Part shown: piece by piece, positions 25,311 to 33,708 of the stretch
Layout of the letters: each line of letters starts with the position of its first letter
How positions within the stretch are numbered: position 1 is the stretch's first letter
Assembly: GCF_018603905.1 (NCBI RefSeq)
Contig: NZ_JAHFZZ010000002.1
Location: 620,001-684,000, forward strand
Length of the DNA stretch: 64,000 bases
Direction of reading: 5' to 3'
From: Nonomuraea sp. NEAU-A123
GTDB taxonomy: Bacteria > Actinomycetota > Actinomycetes > Streptosporangiales > Streptosporangiaceae
The notes under the pieces: model-generated
The model's input: only the letters and a program-made list of their open reading frames with translations
Database searches by the model: none
Told to the model about the DNA's origin: nothing
Program-made: the position numbers and the translations under genes

Positions 25311-26804
25311 TCAGCTGACGGAGCTGGTCACCGCGGCCCGCGCACCGGACGCGACCGCCGCCCGGCCGGGGATGGAGCGGGTGTTGAACGCGTACCTGGC
25401 CACGGAGTCGGCGATCGCGTCGGCGTCCACGTCCAGCGCGGTCGCGTTGATGTTGGCGGTCGTGTCGCACGCCTGGTGGTAGCAGACGTCATAGGCGACG
25501 CCCGCCGTACCACCGAACAGGGCCGCCTCCGCGGCCGTCTTGATCCCCTCGGCGCCGGTGAAGATGCCGCCGGACGGGATGCCGACCGCGATGAACGGCC
25601 CGTAGTCGGAGCGGCCGTCGAAGTCGGTGCCGTTGTGGCCCAGGCCGCGGCTGTCGTAGAAGGCTTCGAGCTGCTTCTCGATCTGCGCGGATCCGGGCGG
25701 GCCCGCGGGCGAGCCGACGGCGTCGGAGTTGTCGCCGTCATAGAGCTTGTAGGCGTAGTTGGGCGAGGCGACCATGTCGAAGTTCAGGTACAACCTGATG
25801 CGGTCCCGCTGTGCCGGGGTCAGCTTCTCGACGTACTGGTCGGAGCCGAGCAGACCGATCTCCTCGCCGGCCCAGAACGCGAACCGCACCTTGTTCTTGA
25901 CCGGGAAGCCCGCCATCTCCTCGGCGACCTCCAGGATGGAGGCCGTGCCGGAGCCGTTGTCGTTGATGCCGGGCCCGGCGTGGACGGAGTCGAGGTGCGC
26001 TCCGGTCATGACGACGTTGCGCGGGTCGCCGCCGCGGCTCTCGGCGATCACGTTGTCGTTGGTGCCCAGGACGAGCGTGGAGTCGACCTTGAGGTGGACG
26101 CTCGCGCCCGGCGTGGCGGCCAGCGCGTTGCCGACGGCGAAGTCGGCGAAGACCATCGGGACGCCGGCCCGCCACTCACCGATGTCCAGCGGGAACGCCT
26201 CGGTCCTGCCTGCCTGGCCCTCGTTGAAGACGATGATGCCGGAGGCGCCCGCCGCTCCCGCGTTGCGGATCTTCAGGGCGAAGGCGCAGGTACCGCGCTG
26301 GATGAGCGCGATGTTGCCCGGCGTGAAGCCGGCGAAGTCCGCCGCCTCGCAGCCGCTGTTGGAGGTCGGCGTGGCCGTCGGCGGCAGGGTCAGGTCCACG
26401 CCCTGCACCGGCGCGGTCACCTCGCCCGCCGGAGAGGGCTGGAAGCTGAAGAAGTCCTCGTTCGGGACGTAGCCGTTGAGTACGGGCGGGCTGTTCTCGG
26501 TCCAGCTCTCGACGAAGTTGATCGGCTGGAGCGTGACCTTGTAGCCGGCCTTGCGCAGCTTGCCGGCGACGTAGTCGCGGGAGGCGTCGTAGCCGGGCGT
26601 GCCCGCCGCCCGCGTGCCGCCGTTGGCGTCGGCTATCGCCTGCAACGCGTCCAGGTGCTTCTTGACGTTCGCGCCTTTGACCTGCTTCACCAGCAGCTTG
26701 GCGAAGAGGTCGTCGAGCCCGCCGGCCTGCGCCGGGACGGCCATGGCGAGAGGCAGGGAGAGCGCCGTGATGAGGATGAGGACCGTTCTGCGGATCGTGC
26801 GCAT
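25311..26804 (-). CDS. Secreted M28 family aminopeptidase with PA domain
   Basis: The 497-residue protein has a signal peptide (cleavage near VPAQA, residue 27). A protease-associated insert lies at about residues 140-230 (GNIALIQRGTCAFALKIRNA). The M28 di-zinc site is complete: GAHLDSV, GINDNGSG, AGEEIGLLG, NFDMV and YHQACDT. It resembles the Streptomyces griseus aminopeptidase and its larger PA-containing relatives, which release N-terminal hydrophobic residues outside the cell. GGGGG lies eight bases before the ATG. A subtilase gene lies directly upstream on the same strand, separated by a strong hairpin. Confidence 0.92.
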   Translation of the reverse strand: MRTIRRTVLILITALSLPLAMAVPAQAGGLDDLFAKLLVKQVKGANVKKHLDALQAIADANGGTRAAGTPGYDASRDYVAGKLRKAGYKVTLQPINFVESWTENSPPVLNGYVPNEDFFSFQPSPAGEVTAPVQGVDLTLPPTATPTSNSGCEAADFAGFTPGNIALIQRGTCAFALKIRNAGAAGASGIIVFNEGQAGRTEAFPLDIGEWRAGVPMVFADFAVGNALAATPGASVHLKVDSTLVLGTNDNVIAESRGGDPRNVVMTGAHLDSVHAGPGINDNGSGTASILEVAEEMAGFPVKNKVRFAFWAGEEIGLLGSDQYVEKLTPAQRDRIRLYLNFDMVASPNYAYKLYDGDNSDAVGSPAGPPGSAQIEKQLEAFYDSRGLGHNGTDFDGRSDYGPFIAVGIPSGGIFTGAEGIKTAAEAALFGGTAGVAYDVCYHQACDTTANINATALDVDADAIADSVARYAFNTRSIPGRAAVASGARAAVTSSVS

Positions 26805-26898
26805 GCGGATTCCCCCACTAGGGACGGATCTGGAATCTCCCCCGACACGTACTGAACCGGAACCTAAACCGCTGAAAGCCCCCTGAGAAGGCCCAGCA

Positions 26899-26936
26899 GG
26901 GCCGCGGCGGCCGCCCCCGCGGCGCCGCCGCGGCCC
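26899..26936 (-). terminator. Strong GC hairpin between the S8 and M28 genes
   Basis: A perfect 12-base stem with GGGCCGCGGCGG on one side (26899-26910) and its complement at 26925-26936 encloses 14 bases. It lies 56 bases after the subtilase stop and 95 bases before the M28 start, so it would end or attenuate the subtilase transcript. Confidence 0.6.
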
Positions 26937-26991
26937 CCCGCCGGGGTCGGACCTGCCCAAAGGCTGGGCCGCCCGGCAGTCAGGTGGCCCG

Positions 26992-28458
26992 TCAGACGGG
27001 CGGTGGGACGGTGTGCAGGTTGCGTGGTGTGACCGAGCGCGCCAGCAGGTACGCCGCCGCGGCGTCGACGAGCCCCGCACCCGTCGCCCCGTCGAAGCCC
27101 TCCCCCGCGAGCTCGCCCGTCCCGCTCTTGCCGTCGACGACGTCCCGCGCCGACGCCCTGAGCAGCGCCTTCACCAGGTCGGGCGACAGCCCCGGCTGGA
27201 CCTGCTTCAGCAGGGCGCACACCCCGGCGATCTGCGGCGCCGCCGCGCTGGTGCCGCTGATCACGCTCCAGCCGTCGTCGGGCGCGGTGCCGTCCTTGAC
27301 CGGGTATCCGGGCCCGGCCAGCGAGGAGTCGATGACGTCGCCGGGCTCGGTGGGCAGCATGATGTACAGCGCCCTGGGCTGCCGTCCCACCAGCCCGCAG
27401 ACGTCGGGCACGTGCCGCCCGGGGTAGATGAGGCTGTCGAAACTGCTCGCGTAGTCGGACGCCTCCATCCTGAACTCCCCGTTGGCCTGCGTCTCCTCCA
27501 CGTACACGCCGCCCGCGGCGATGACGTCGGGCATCATCGCGGGGAAGGAGATGTGGCCGTTGCCCGCCGAGAAGCAGACCGTGATGCCGCGCACCCGTAC
27601 GGCCTCCAGCACGGCCAACTCCAGCGGCCGCAGATGGTTGGGCAGCCCGGTGAGCCCGTTGAGGTCATAGCCCCAGCTGTTGGTCAGGACCGCGGGCGAC
27701 AGGTCGGAGGCGGTCTTGAACGCGAGCGTGGCGTTGCCGCCCATCTTCACGCCGACGAAGTCCACGTCGCGCGCGCAGGCGAAGATGTTGGCCGCCTCGG
27801 CCGTGCCGTGGCCGTACTCGTCGTGGTCCACGCGGGTGGCGTCCGGCGCGAGGGTGGCGTTGTAGTTGTAACCGTGATGCGGGTAGAAGGGATGTTTGTA
27901 GAAACCCGTGTCGACCATGGCGACGAACACGCCCCGGCCGGTCACCCCCCGCTCGTGCACATGGCAGGCGCGCAGGAGCAGCCCGACGTCGTCCGGCACC
28001 CGCAGGTGGTGATAGGCCACCCGGGGCGGCAGCGGCGAGCCGTAGAACTGCGGCGGCGCCTGCGGGTAGGCCCGCTCGATCAGCGGATCCAGGTCGGCCG
28101 GCAGCGTGAACGGGACCCCGGATACATGCGACAAATAGGAGACCTCGTCGTCCACGGTGGCGACCGGCGCGCCGCGCAGGCTGTGCGGCCTGGCTTCCAC
28201 ACGGGTGTTGAACGTCTCCTCCCAGAGCCGGCGCGGGCCCTCCGCACTGATGGAGAACGTCCCGATGTGCCGGACGGTGAACCCCCTGCGCCGCAAGGCG
28301 AGCGCGGCCTGCGCGGCCCGCTCCGGCGGCGGTCTGAGATCGTCAAGACCCGCCGCCTGTACGGCCGACGACTCGGCGAACATGGAGGCCCGCCCCGGTG
28401 GCCGCACCACTGCCTCGAAGTGGACGGTGGACTCGCGCCGTTCGGTGATCGTGGTCAT
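26992..28458 (-). CDS. S8 family subtilisin-like serine peptidase without signal peptide
   Basis: The 488-residue protein contains a complete subtilase triad: Asp in VAMVDTGFY (about 182), His in GHGTAEAANIF (about 217) and Ser in VISGTSAAAPQIAGV (about 403), plus oxyanion Asn in TNSWGYD. About 140 N-terminal residues precede it, including a stretch resembling an inhibitor-type propeptide (RRRGFTVRHIGTFSISAEGP). No signal peptide or membrane helix is visible, so it may act in the cytoplasm or leave by another route. AGGGGGAA precedes the ATG. It lies 86 bases after the SARP regulator gene on the same strand. Confidence 0.9.
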   Translation of the reverse strand: MTTITERRESTVHFEAVVRPPGRASMFAESSAVQAAGLDDLRPPPERAAQAALALRRRGFTVRHIGTFSISAEGPRRLWEETFNTRVEARPHSLRGAPVATVDDEVSYLSHVSGVPFTLPADLDPLIERAYPQAPPQFYGSPLPPRVAYHHLRVPDDVGLLLRACHVHERGVTGRGVFVAMVDTGFYKHPFYPHHGYNYNATLAPDATRVDHDEYGHGTAEAANIFACARDVDFVGVKMGGNATLAFKTASDLSPAVLTNSWGYDLNGLTGLPNHLRPLELAVLEAVRVRGITVCFSAGNGHISFPAMMPDVIAAGGVYVEETQANGEFRMEASDYASSFDSLIYPGRHVPDVCGLVGRQPRALYIMLPTEPGDVIDSSLAGPGYPVKDGTAPDDGWSVISGTSAAAPQIAGVCALLKQVQPGLSPDLVKALLRASARDVVDGKSGTGELAGEGFDGATGAGLVDAAAAYLLARSVTPRNLHTVPPPV

Positions 28459-28544
28459 GCTTCCCCCTGGACGCGTCCGTGAAATCCGGCATGTCCCCAG
28501 GGTCACGTTCCCGGGCGGATCCGGCCTCGGGGAGCGGCTGAGGG

Positions 28545-31500
28545 CTAACCCTGAATGGGGCTCCTGCCACGTGCCAGAATCCGCTCGGCCCTGGACCGGC
28601 AGTCGGCGGCGGACTCCCGCTCCTCCAGCCGCTCGTGCGCCTCCGCGAGGTCGAGCAGGGTGTAGGCCACGTCGGGGTGATCGCTGCCCAGCACGCGCTC
28701 GGTGCCCGCCAGCGCGCTGCGCAGCAGGTCGCGCGCCTCGGCGGCCCGGCCGTCGGCCAGCAGAGCCTGGCCCAGCCGCCGGACGCCCAGGTGGACGTGG
28801 GCGTGGTCGTCGCCGTAGGCGTTCCTGAACACCTGGATCGCCCGCTCCTGGTGGTCCCTGGCCAGCTTCGGCTCGCCGGTGTCCAGGTCGACCAGGCCGA
28901 GGTTGGTCAGCGGCATGCCGACCTCGCCGTGGCCGGGGCCGTAGCAGAACTCCAGGATCGACAGCGCCCGCTCGTGGCTGATCCTGGCCTCCTCGAAGCG
29001 GCCGGTGAGGCGCAGCGCGTACCCGAGCTTGTCGAGCGTGTGGGCGACGTCGGGATGCTCGTCCCCGTACACGGCGGCGAGCATCGACGCCGCCTGCTCC
29101 TGCAGCTTGACGGCCCGCTGCGGGCGGCCCGTGTCCTGGACGACGAGGCCCAGCCCGGAGAGGGTGTGGGCGACGTCCGGGTGGTCGGGGCCGAGGATCG
29201 TGCGCGCCGTGGCCAGTGCCCTGGTCAGCCATTCCTGGGCGGCGCGCAGGTCGCCCGCCGTCCACGCGGCGAAGCCCAGGTCCCGGCTGACGCGGGCGAT
29301 CTCCCTGCGGTCCGGCTCGTGCCAGGCCGTCAGGATGGCCAGGGCGCGTTCGAGGGTACGCCTGGCCTCGGGCAGGCGGCGCTGGCAGACGAGCACGTCG
29401 CCGAGCCGTTGCAGGACCCGCGCCACGGCAGGGTGGTCGCCGCCCATGGCCCGTTCGGCCAGCACCAGCGCCTGCTCCTGGGCGGCGCGGGCGCCGTTGA
29501 TGTCCCCGGTGAGCTCCAGCAGGTTGCCGTGGTCGGACAGGACGGCCGCCAGGTCGCCGTCGGCGCCCGGCTGCCGCCTGACCAGCCGCAGCGCCAGCTC
29601 GAACAGCTCCTGCGCCCGCTCGAACGCCGCCCGGACCGTGAGGTAGTGGCCGGAGCCGCAGAGCATGCGGGGCAGGCCCGGCACGACGAGGCCCGCGCTG
29701 TCGGCCTCCTGGCCGAGATGGATGACGTCGGGGATGACGCTGTCCCAGGTCCGCCAGGTGGTGGGGTTCTCGGCGTCGGCGGGCACGACCGAGCTCAGGA
29801 TCCGCACGGCGCAGGTCACCCAGGCACGCCGCTCCTCGCCGGGCAGCCTGGCCCAGACCGCGGCCTTGACGAGCGGGTGCATGCGCACCCGTCCCCGGTC
29901 CCGCTCGACGAGCGAGTGGCGCAGTAAGTGGGCGATGGCGTCCTGCAGGGCCAGCTCGTCCTCGACCGCGTCCTTGAGCGCGGGCGGCAGCACGCCGGGC
30001 ATGGAGTGCAGCAGGTCGAGCGAGACGCCGCCGGGGCCCAGCGTCGCGCAGAGGTGCAGCAGCTCGATGGCGACGGGCGACGCCTCCGCGACCCGCTCGA
30101 AGGCGAGCTGCCAGACCGTGGCGAACGCCTTGTCCCGGGTGAGCAGCTGGTCCGCGCGGCGCCGGAACAGGTCGCCGTACTCGTCGAGCTTCATGCCGGT
30201 CTGCTCGCTGTAGGCGGCGGCCTGCTCCAGCGCGAAGGGCAGGTCACCGAGCTGGTCGGCGAGCGCCCAGGCGCCGCTGGTCCTGGCCACCCGCTTGGAC
30301 AGGAAGTCGACGGACTCCGACCGGGAGAAGGGGCCCACGCGGATGCCCACGGCAAGCTGGCCCCAGGCGGGGTTGCGCGAGGTCACGATGACGTGCCCGG
30401 CCCGCAGCGACGACAGGAACGCCTCGATCAGCGTGCCGTCCTCGACGTCGTCGAGGATCAGCAGCCAGCGCTCCATTCCGGCCAGGCGCTCGCTCAGCGC
30501 GGCGAGGATCTCGCCGCGGTCGGCCTGCTGGCGTACACCCAGGCGCAGCGCCAGCTCCGCCAGTACGCTCCAGAAGGCGACGGGTTCGACGGCCGAGGCT
30601 TCCCAGACCACGTCGTAATCGGCGGCGTGCCGGTGCGCGTACTCCCGGGCGGCCTGCGTCTTGCCGGTGCCGCCAAGCCCGTGCAGCGCCACCACCCGGG
30701 GCGGCGGGCGGGTCGTCGGCTCGGTCAGCGCGGCCTCGATCTCGTCCAGGATCGCCTCGCGGCCGGAGAACACCTGGTTGCGCGAGGGCAGATTGACGAT
30801 CCGCCGCGGCGGCGCGTCCTGGCGCGCCGGTGGGGCCGGGCTGCCGTCGAGCCCCGGATCGTGCCGCAGGATGGCCTGGTGGGTGGCCTGTAACGCCGGG
30901 GCGGGGTCCACACCCAGCTCTTCGGCGAGGATCCGGCGGACCCGCTCGTACACGTTCAGCGCGTCGCCCTGCCGCCCGCACCGGTAGAGCGAGCGCATGA
31001 GCTGGGCGACGGACCGCTCGCGCAGCGGATGCTCGCTGACGCGCTGCTCCAGGCGCGGCAGCGCCTCGGCGTGACGTCCCAGAGCCAGCTCCGCGTCGGT
31101 CCGGCCCTCCTCGGCGCTGAAGCGCAGCTCCTCGAGCCTGATGGCGTCGCACTGCGCCCACGGCTCGGTGGCGAACTCGGTCAGCGCCGGGCCGCGCCAC
31201 AGGCCGAGCCCCTGGCTGTACAGTGCCACGGCCGCCGCCCAGTCCCGCTGGGCCAGCGCCCGGCCGCCCTGCTCGACCAGCCGCTCGAAGCGGAAGGCGT
31301 CGACCATGTCCGGCTCGACGACGACGCGGTAGCCCGAGCCGTGCGACTGCAGGATGTCGGCGCCGTTCAGCGCCTTGCGCAGCCGGGACACGTGGGCGTG
31401 CAGCGCGCTCAGCGCGCTCTTGGGCCGCGACTCACCCCAGACGTGCTCGATGAGCTGGTCAGAGGTGAGAACCTCACCCTGATGCAGGAGCAGAACGACG

Positions 31501-31586
31501 AGGATGGCCATCCGCTGCGGTCCGCCGAGCGCGACGGAGTCGCCATCGATCAGGACGTCGAACGTGCCCAGGATCCGGATGTCCAC
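28545..31586 (-). CDS. SARP/AfsR-family regulator: wHTH-BTAD-NB-ARC-TPR
   Basis: The 1013-residue protein starts with an OmpR-like winged helix (residues 1-95, IRILGTFDVLIDG), followed by a bacterial transcriptional activation domain (about 100-245, FRFERLVEQGGRAL, LAEELGVDPAPALQ). A STAND-type ATPase comes next (Walker A HGLGGTGKT near residue 305, Walker B LLILDDVED). At least seven kinesin-light-chain-like TPRs follow (DHPDVAHTLSGLGLV, DEHPDVAHTLDKLGYALRL). AfsR-like regulators integrate signals to switch on secondary metabolism. GAGGAG lies four bases before the GTG. It is divergent from the GH13 gene and probably co-transcribed with the subtilase downstream. The regulon is unknown. Confidence 0.92.
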   Translation of the reverse strand: MDIRILGTFDVLIDGDSVALGGPQRMAILVVLLLHQGEVLTSDQLIEHVWGESRPKSALSALHAHVSRLRKALNGADILQSHGSGYRVVVEPDMVDAFRFERLVEQGGRALAQRDWAAAVALYSQGLGLWRGPALTEFATEPWAQCDAIRLEELRFSAEEGRTDAELALGRHAEALPRLEQRVSEHPLRERSVAQLMRSLYRCGRQGDALNVYERVRRILAEELGVDPAPALQATHQAILRHDPGLDGSPAPPARQDAPPRRIVNLPSRNQVFSGREAILDEIEAALTEPTTRPPPRVVALHGLGGTGKTQAAREYAHRHAADYDVVWEASAVEPVAFWSVLAELALRLGVRQQADRGEILAALSERLAGMERWLLILDDVEDGTLIEAFLSSLRAGHVIVTSRNPAWGQLAVGIRVGPFSRSESVDFLSKRVARTSGAWALADQLGDLPFALEQAAAYSEQTGMKLDEYGDLFRRRADQLLTRDKAFATVWQLAFERVAEASPVAIELLHLCATLGPGGVSLDLLHSMPGVLPPALKDAVEDELALQDAIAHLLRHSLVERDRGRVRMHPLVKAAVWARLPGEERRAWVTCAVRILSSVVPADAENPTTWRTWDSVIPDVIHLGQEADSAGLVVPGLPRMLCGSGHYLTVRAAFERAQELFELALRLVRRQPGADGDLAAVLSDHGNLLELTGDINGARAAQEQALVLAERAMGGDHPAVARVLQRLGDVLVCQRRLPEARRTLERALAILTAWHEPDRREIARVSRDLGFAAWTAGDLRAAQEWLTRALATARTILGPDHPDVAHTLSGLGLVVQDTGRPQRAVKLQEQAASMLAAVYGDEHPDVAHTLDKLGYALRLTGRFEEARISHERALSILEFCYGPGHGEVGMPLTNLGLVDLDTGEPKLARDHQERAIQVFRNAYGDDHAHVHLGVRRLGQALLADGRAAEARDLLRSALAGTERVLGSDHPDVAYTLLDLAEAHERLEERESAADCRSRAERILARGRSPIQG

Positions 31587-31671
31587 GCGTCTCCTCTCCT
31601 CTTGCCTGCGACTGTAACGCGGTTCAGATTGGGCAGACAGGGACGAATCCAAGGCCAAGGAGCCTGGCGCC

Positions 31672-33708
31672 ATGGCGAACATCGACGAGATCACCGGCCA
31701 AGCCCCGCCCCGGAGCATCTGGGAGGCCGTCTGGCCCCAACGTGAGAGCTATCACCCCTCGCCGTCCGACTGGCGCGACGAGGTCATCTACTTCCTGCTG
31801 CCCGACAGGTTCAGCGACGGCCGCGAGGCCGAGCGCGACCCCGTCGACCGGGCCCGTCCGGCGAACTCCCGCCCGGCCGGGTGGATGTGGAACCGGTGGG
31901 CGGCCTCCGGCCGGGACCGCTTCCAGGGCGGCACCCTGCGGGGCGTCATCTCCAAGCTCGACTACCTGCGCGACCTCGGCGTGAGCGCGCTGTGGATCGC
32001 TCCGGTGTGGAAGCAGCGGCCCGTCACGTCCGTCGACGGCGTCCCCGCGCCGGACGACCCCCACGGCTACTCCATCCAGCACTTCCTGGACATCGACCGC
32101 AGGTTCGGCACCCGCGAGGACCTGGTGGAGCTGGTACGGGAGGCCCACGAACGCGGTATCCGCATCATCCTCGACATCCTCATCAACCACACCGGCGAGA
32201 ACTGGGACTACGACCTCGGCACCCCCGGCCATCCTCAGTACGTGGTCCGCCCGCCGTACGCGGGCCGGGAGGGGAGGCTGCCGTTCGGCGCGTGGCGTGA
32301 CGGCACGGGGCAGCGCCTGCCGCACGGCACCGCGCCGACCGAGCCCGACCACGGCGTATGGCCGAGCGAGCTGCACGACCCCGACGCGTACACCAGGGCG
32401 GGCGGCGACGGAGGCGGCTGGGGCGCGGGCGGCGACGAGGAGCCGGACGCGCCCTACCGGCGGGCCGACTGGTTCAGCCGGGACCTCGACCAGTCCAGGG
32501 AGCTGCAGACGATCATCCGCATCTGGAGCTACTGGGTGGCGCTCACCGACATCGACGGCGTGCGCATCGACACGCTCAAGCACGTGCCGCCCCAGGACGC
32601 CACGCTGTTCTGCGGGGCGCTCAAGGAGTTCGCCGACGGGCTGGGGAAGGCGAACTTCCTCATCGTGGGCGAGGTCGGCGGCGGCGACACGATCGAGGAG
32701 CGCTACCTGAGCCTGATCGGGCGCAATCTGAGCGCCGTCCTGGAGACCGGCGAGACGCGGCGGCTCATGCGCGAGGTGGCGCTCGGGCGGGAGGGTTTCC
32801 CCTTCCCCGACGCCGTCGAGGAGTTCTTCAGCAGGTTCGCCACGCATGGGGTGACTCATCGTTCTCTGGGATCCGCCTACGTCTCGTCGCTGGACGATCA
32901 CGACGACCTCTGGATCGATCCGCAGCTCAGGTTCGGCGCGCTGACGCCGCCGGGCCGGAGCGAGCCCGATCCCCGCCAGGTCACGGTCGGGGTCGCGCTG
33001 CTGCTGTACTCGCTGGGCATCCCGTGTCTCTACTACGGCACCGAGCAGGGGCTCACCGGCCCTGAGGAGAGCGAGCGCGGGTGGCTCAGGGGCGAGGGCT
33101 GGGGGATCCGCGACCTGTCGGGTGACCGGTATCTGAGGGAGGCCATGTTCGGGCCGGAGCATCCGCGCAAGGCGGGAGCCGCCGGCCGTCCCGCCGACGA
33201 CGAGTCGCCGACCGCAGCGCACCTGTTCGACCCGGATCTGCCGGGGTTCGGCCCCTTCGGCACCGCGAACCACCACGTCTTCGACCAGGACAACGAGATC
33301 TACCAGCGGGTCAGGATGCTGCTGACCACGCGGGCGGCCCATCGGGCGCTGCGCGCCGGCCGGCAGTACCTGCGCAGGCTCGGCCGGGCCGACGGCGGCT
33401 ACGCGCTCCCCCGGCCCGGCGAGGTGCTGTGCTGGTCGCGCGTGCTGGCCGGGACCGAGGTGGTCTGCGTGGTCAACCCGAGCCTGACCGAGACGCGCGG
33501 CGCCCTCGTCGAGATCGACGGCGCCCTCAACGCCCGCACGCAGGCGCTCACCGTGGTGGCCAACACGGCCGAGGTCGGCGGGGTGACGAAGCACCCGCTC
33601 AAATCGACCGCGACCGTGCTGCCCGGCCCCGGCGCCTCGCGCCACATCGAGCTGCAGGATCTGCCTCCCGCGTCCGTGCTGGTTCTGACGAACCAATTCG
33701 TCGGCTAG
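31672..33708 (+). CDS. GH13 alpha-amylase family enzyme
   Basis: The 678-residue protein shows the four conserved GH13 regions: DILINHT (I), GVRIDTLKH with the Asp nucleophile near residue 300 (II), LIVGEVGGG with the acid Glu near residue 334 (III), and SSLDDHDD with the transition-state Asp (IV). There is no signal peptide, so it acts on cytoplasmic alpha-glucans or oligosaccharides. The opening DEVIYFLLPDRFSDG is typical of the maltogenic/cyclomaltodextrinase-like branch, though the exact subfamily is unclear. AAGGAG precedes the ATG. Its TAG stop shares CTAG with the stop of the converging GMC gene. Confidence 0.9.
   Translation: MANIDEITGQAPPRSIWEAVWPQRESYHPSPSDWRDEVIYFLLPDRFSDGREAERDPVDRARPANSRPAGWMWNRWAASGRDRFQGGTLRGVISKLDYLRDLGVSALWIAPVWKQRPVTSVDGVPAPDDPHGYSIQHFLDIDRRFGTREDLVELVREAHERGIRIILDILINHTGENWDYDLGTPGHPQYVVRPPYAGREGRLPFGAWRDGTGQRLPHGTAPTEPDHGVWPSELHDPDAYTRAGGDGGGWGAGGDEEPDAPYRRADWFSRDLDQSRELQTIIRIWSYWVALTDIDGVRIDTLKHVPPQDATLFCGALKEFADGLGKANFLIVGEVGGGDTIEERYLSLIGRNLSAVLETGETRRLMREVALGREGFPFPDAVEEFFSRFATHGVTHRSLGSAYVSSLDDHDDLWIDPQLRFGALTPPGRSEPDPRQVTVGVALLLYSLGIPCLYYGTEQGLTGPEESERGWLRGEGWGIRDLSGDRYLREAMFGPEHPRKAGAAGRPADDESPTAAHLFDPDLPGFGPFGTANHHVFDQDNEIYQRVRMLLTTRAAHRALRAGRQYLRRLGRADGGYALPRPGEVLCWSRVLAGTEVVCVVNPSLTETRGALVEIDGALNARTQALTVVANTAEVGGVTKHPLKSTATVLPGPGASRHIELQDLPPASVLVLTNQFVG

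Noticed and set aside
28545..31586. SARP regulator as pathway-specific activator of the NRPS locus
   Set aside because: It lies 9 kb away with unrelated metabolic genes between, and a TetR gene with a strong operator is directly attached to the NRPS locus. The link cannot be supported from sequence.
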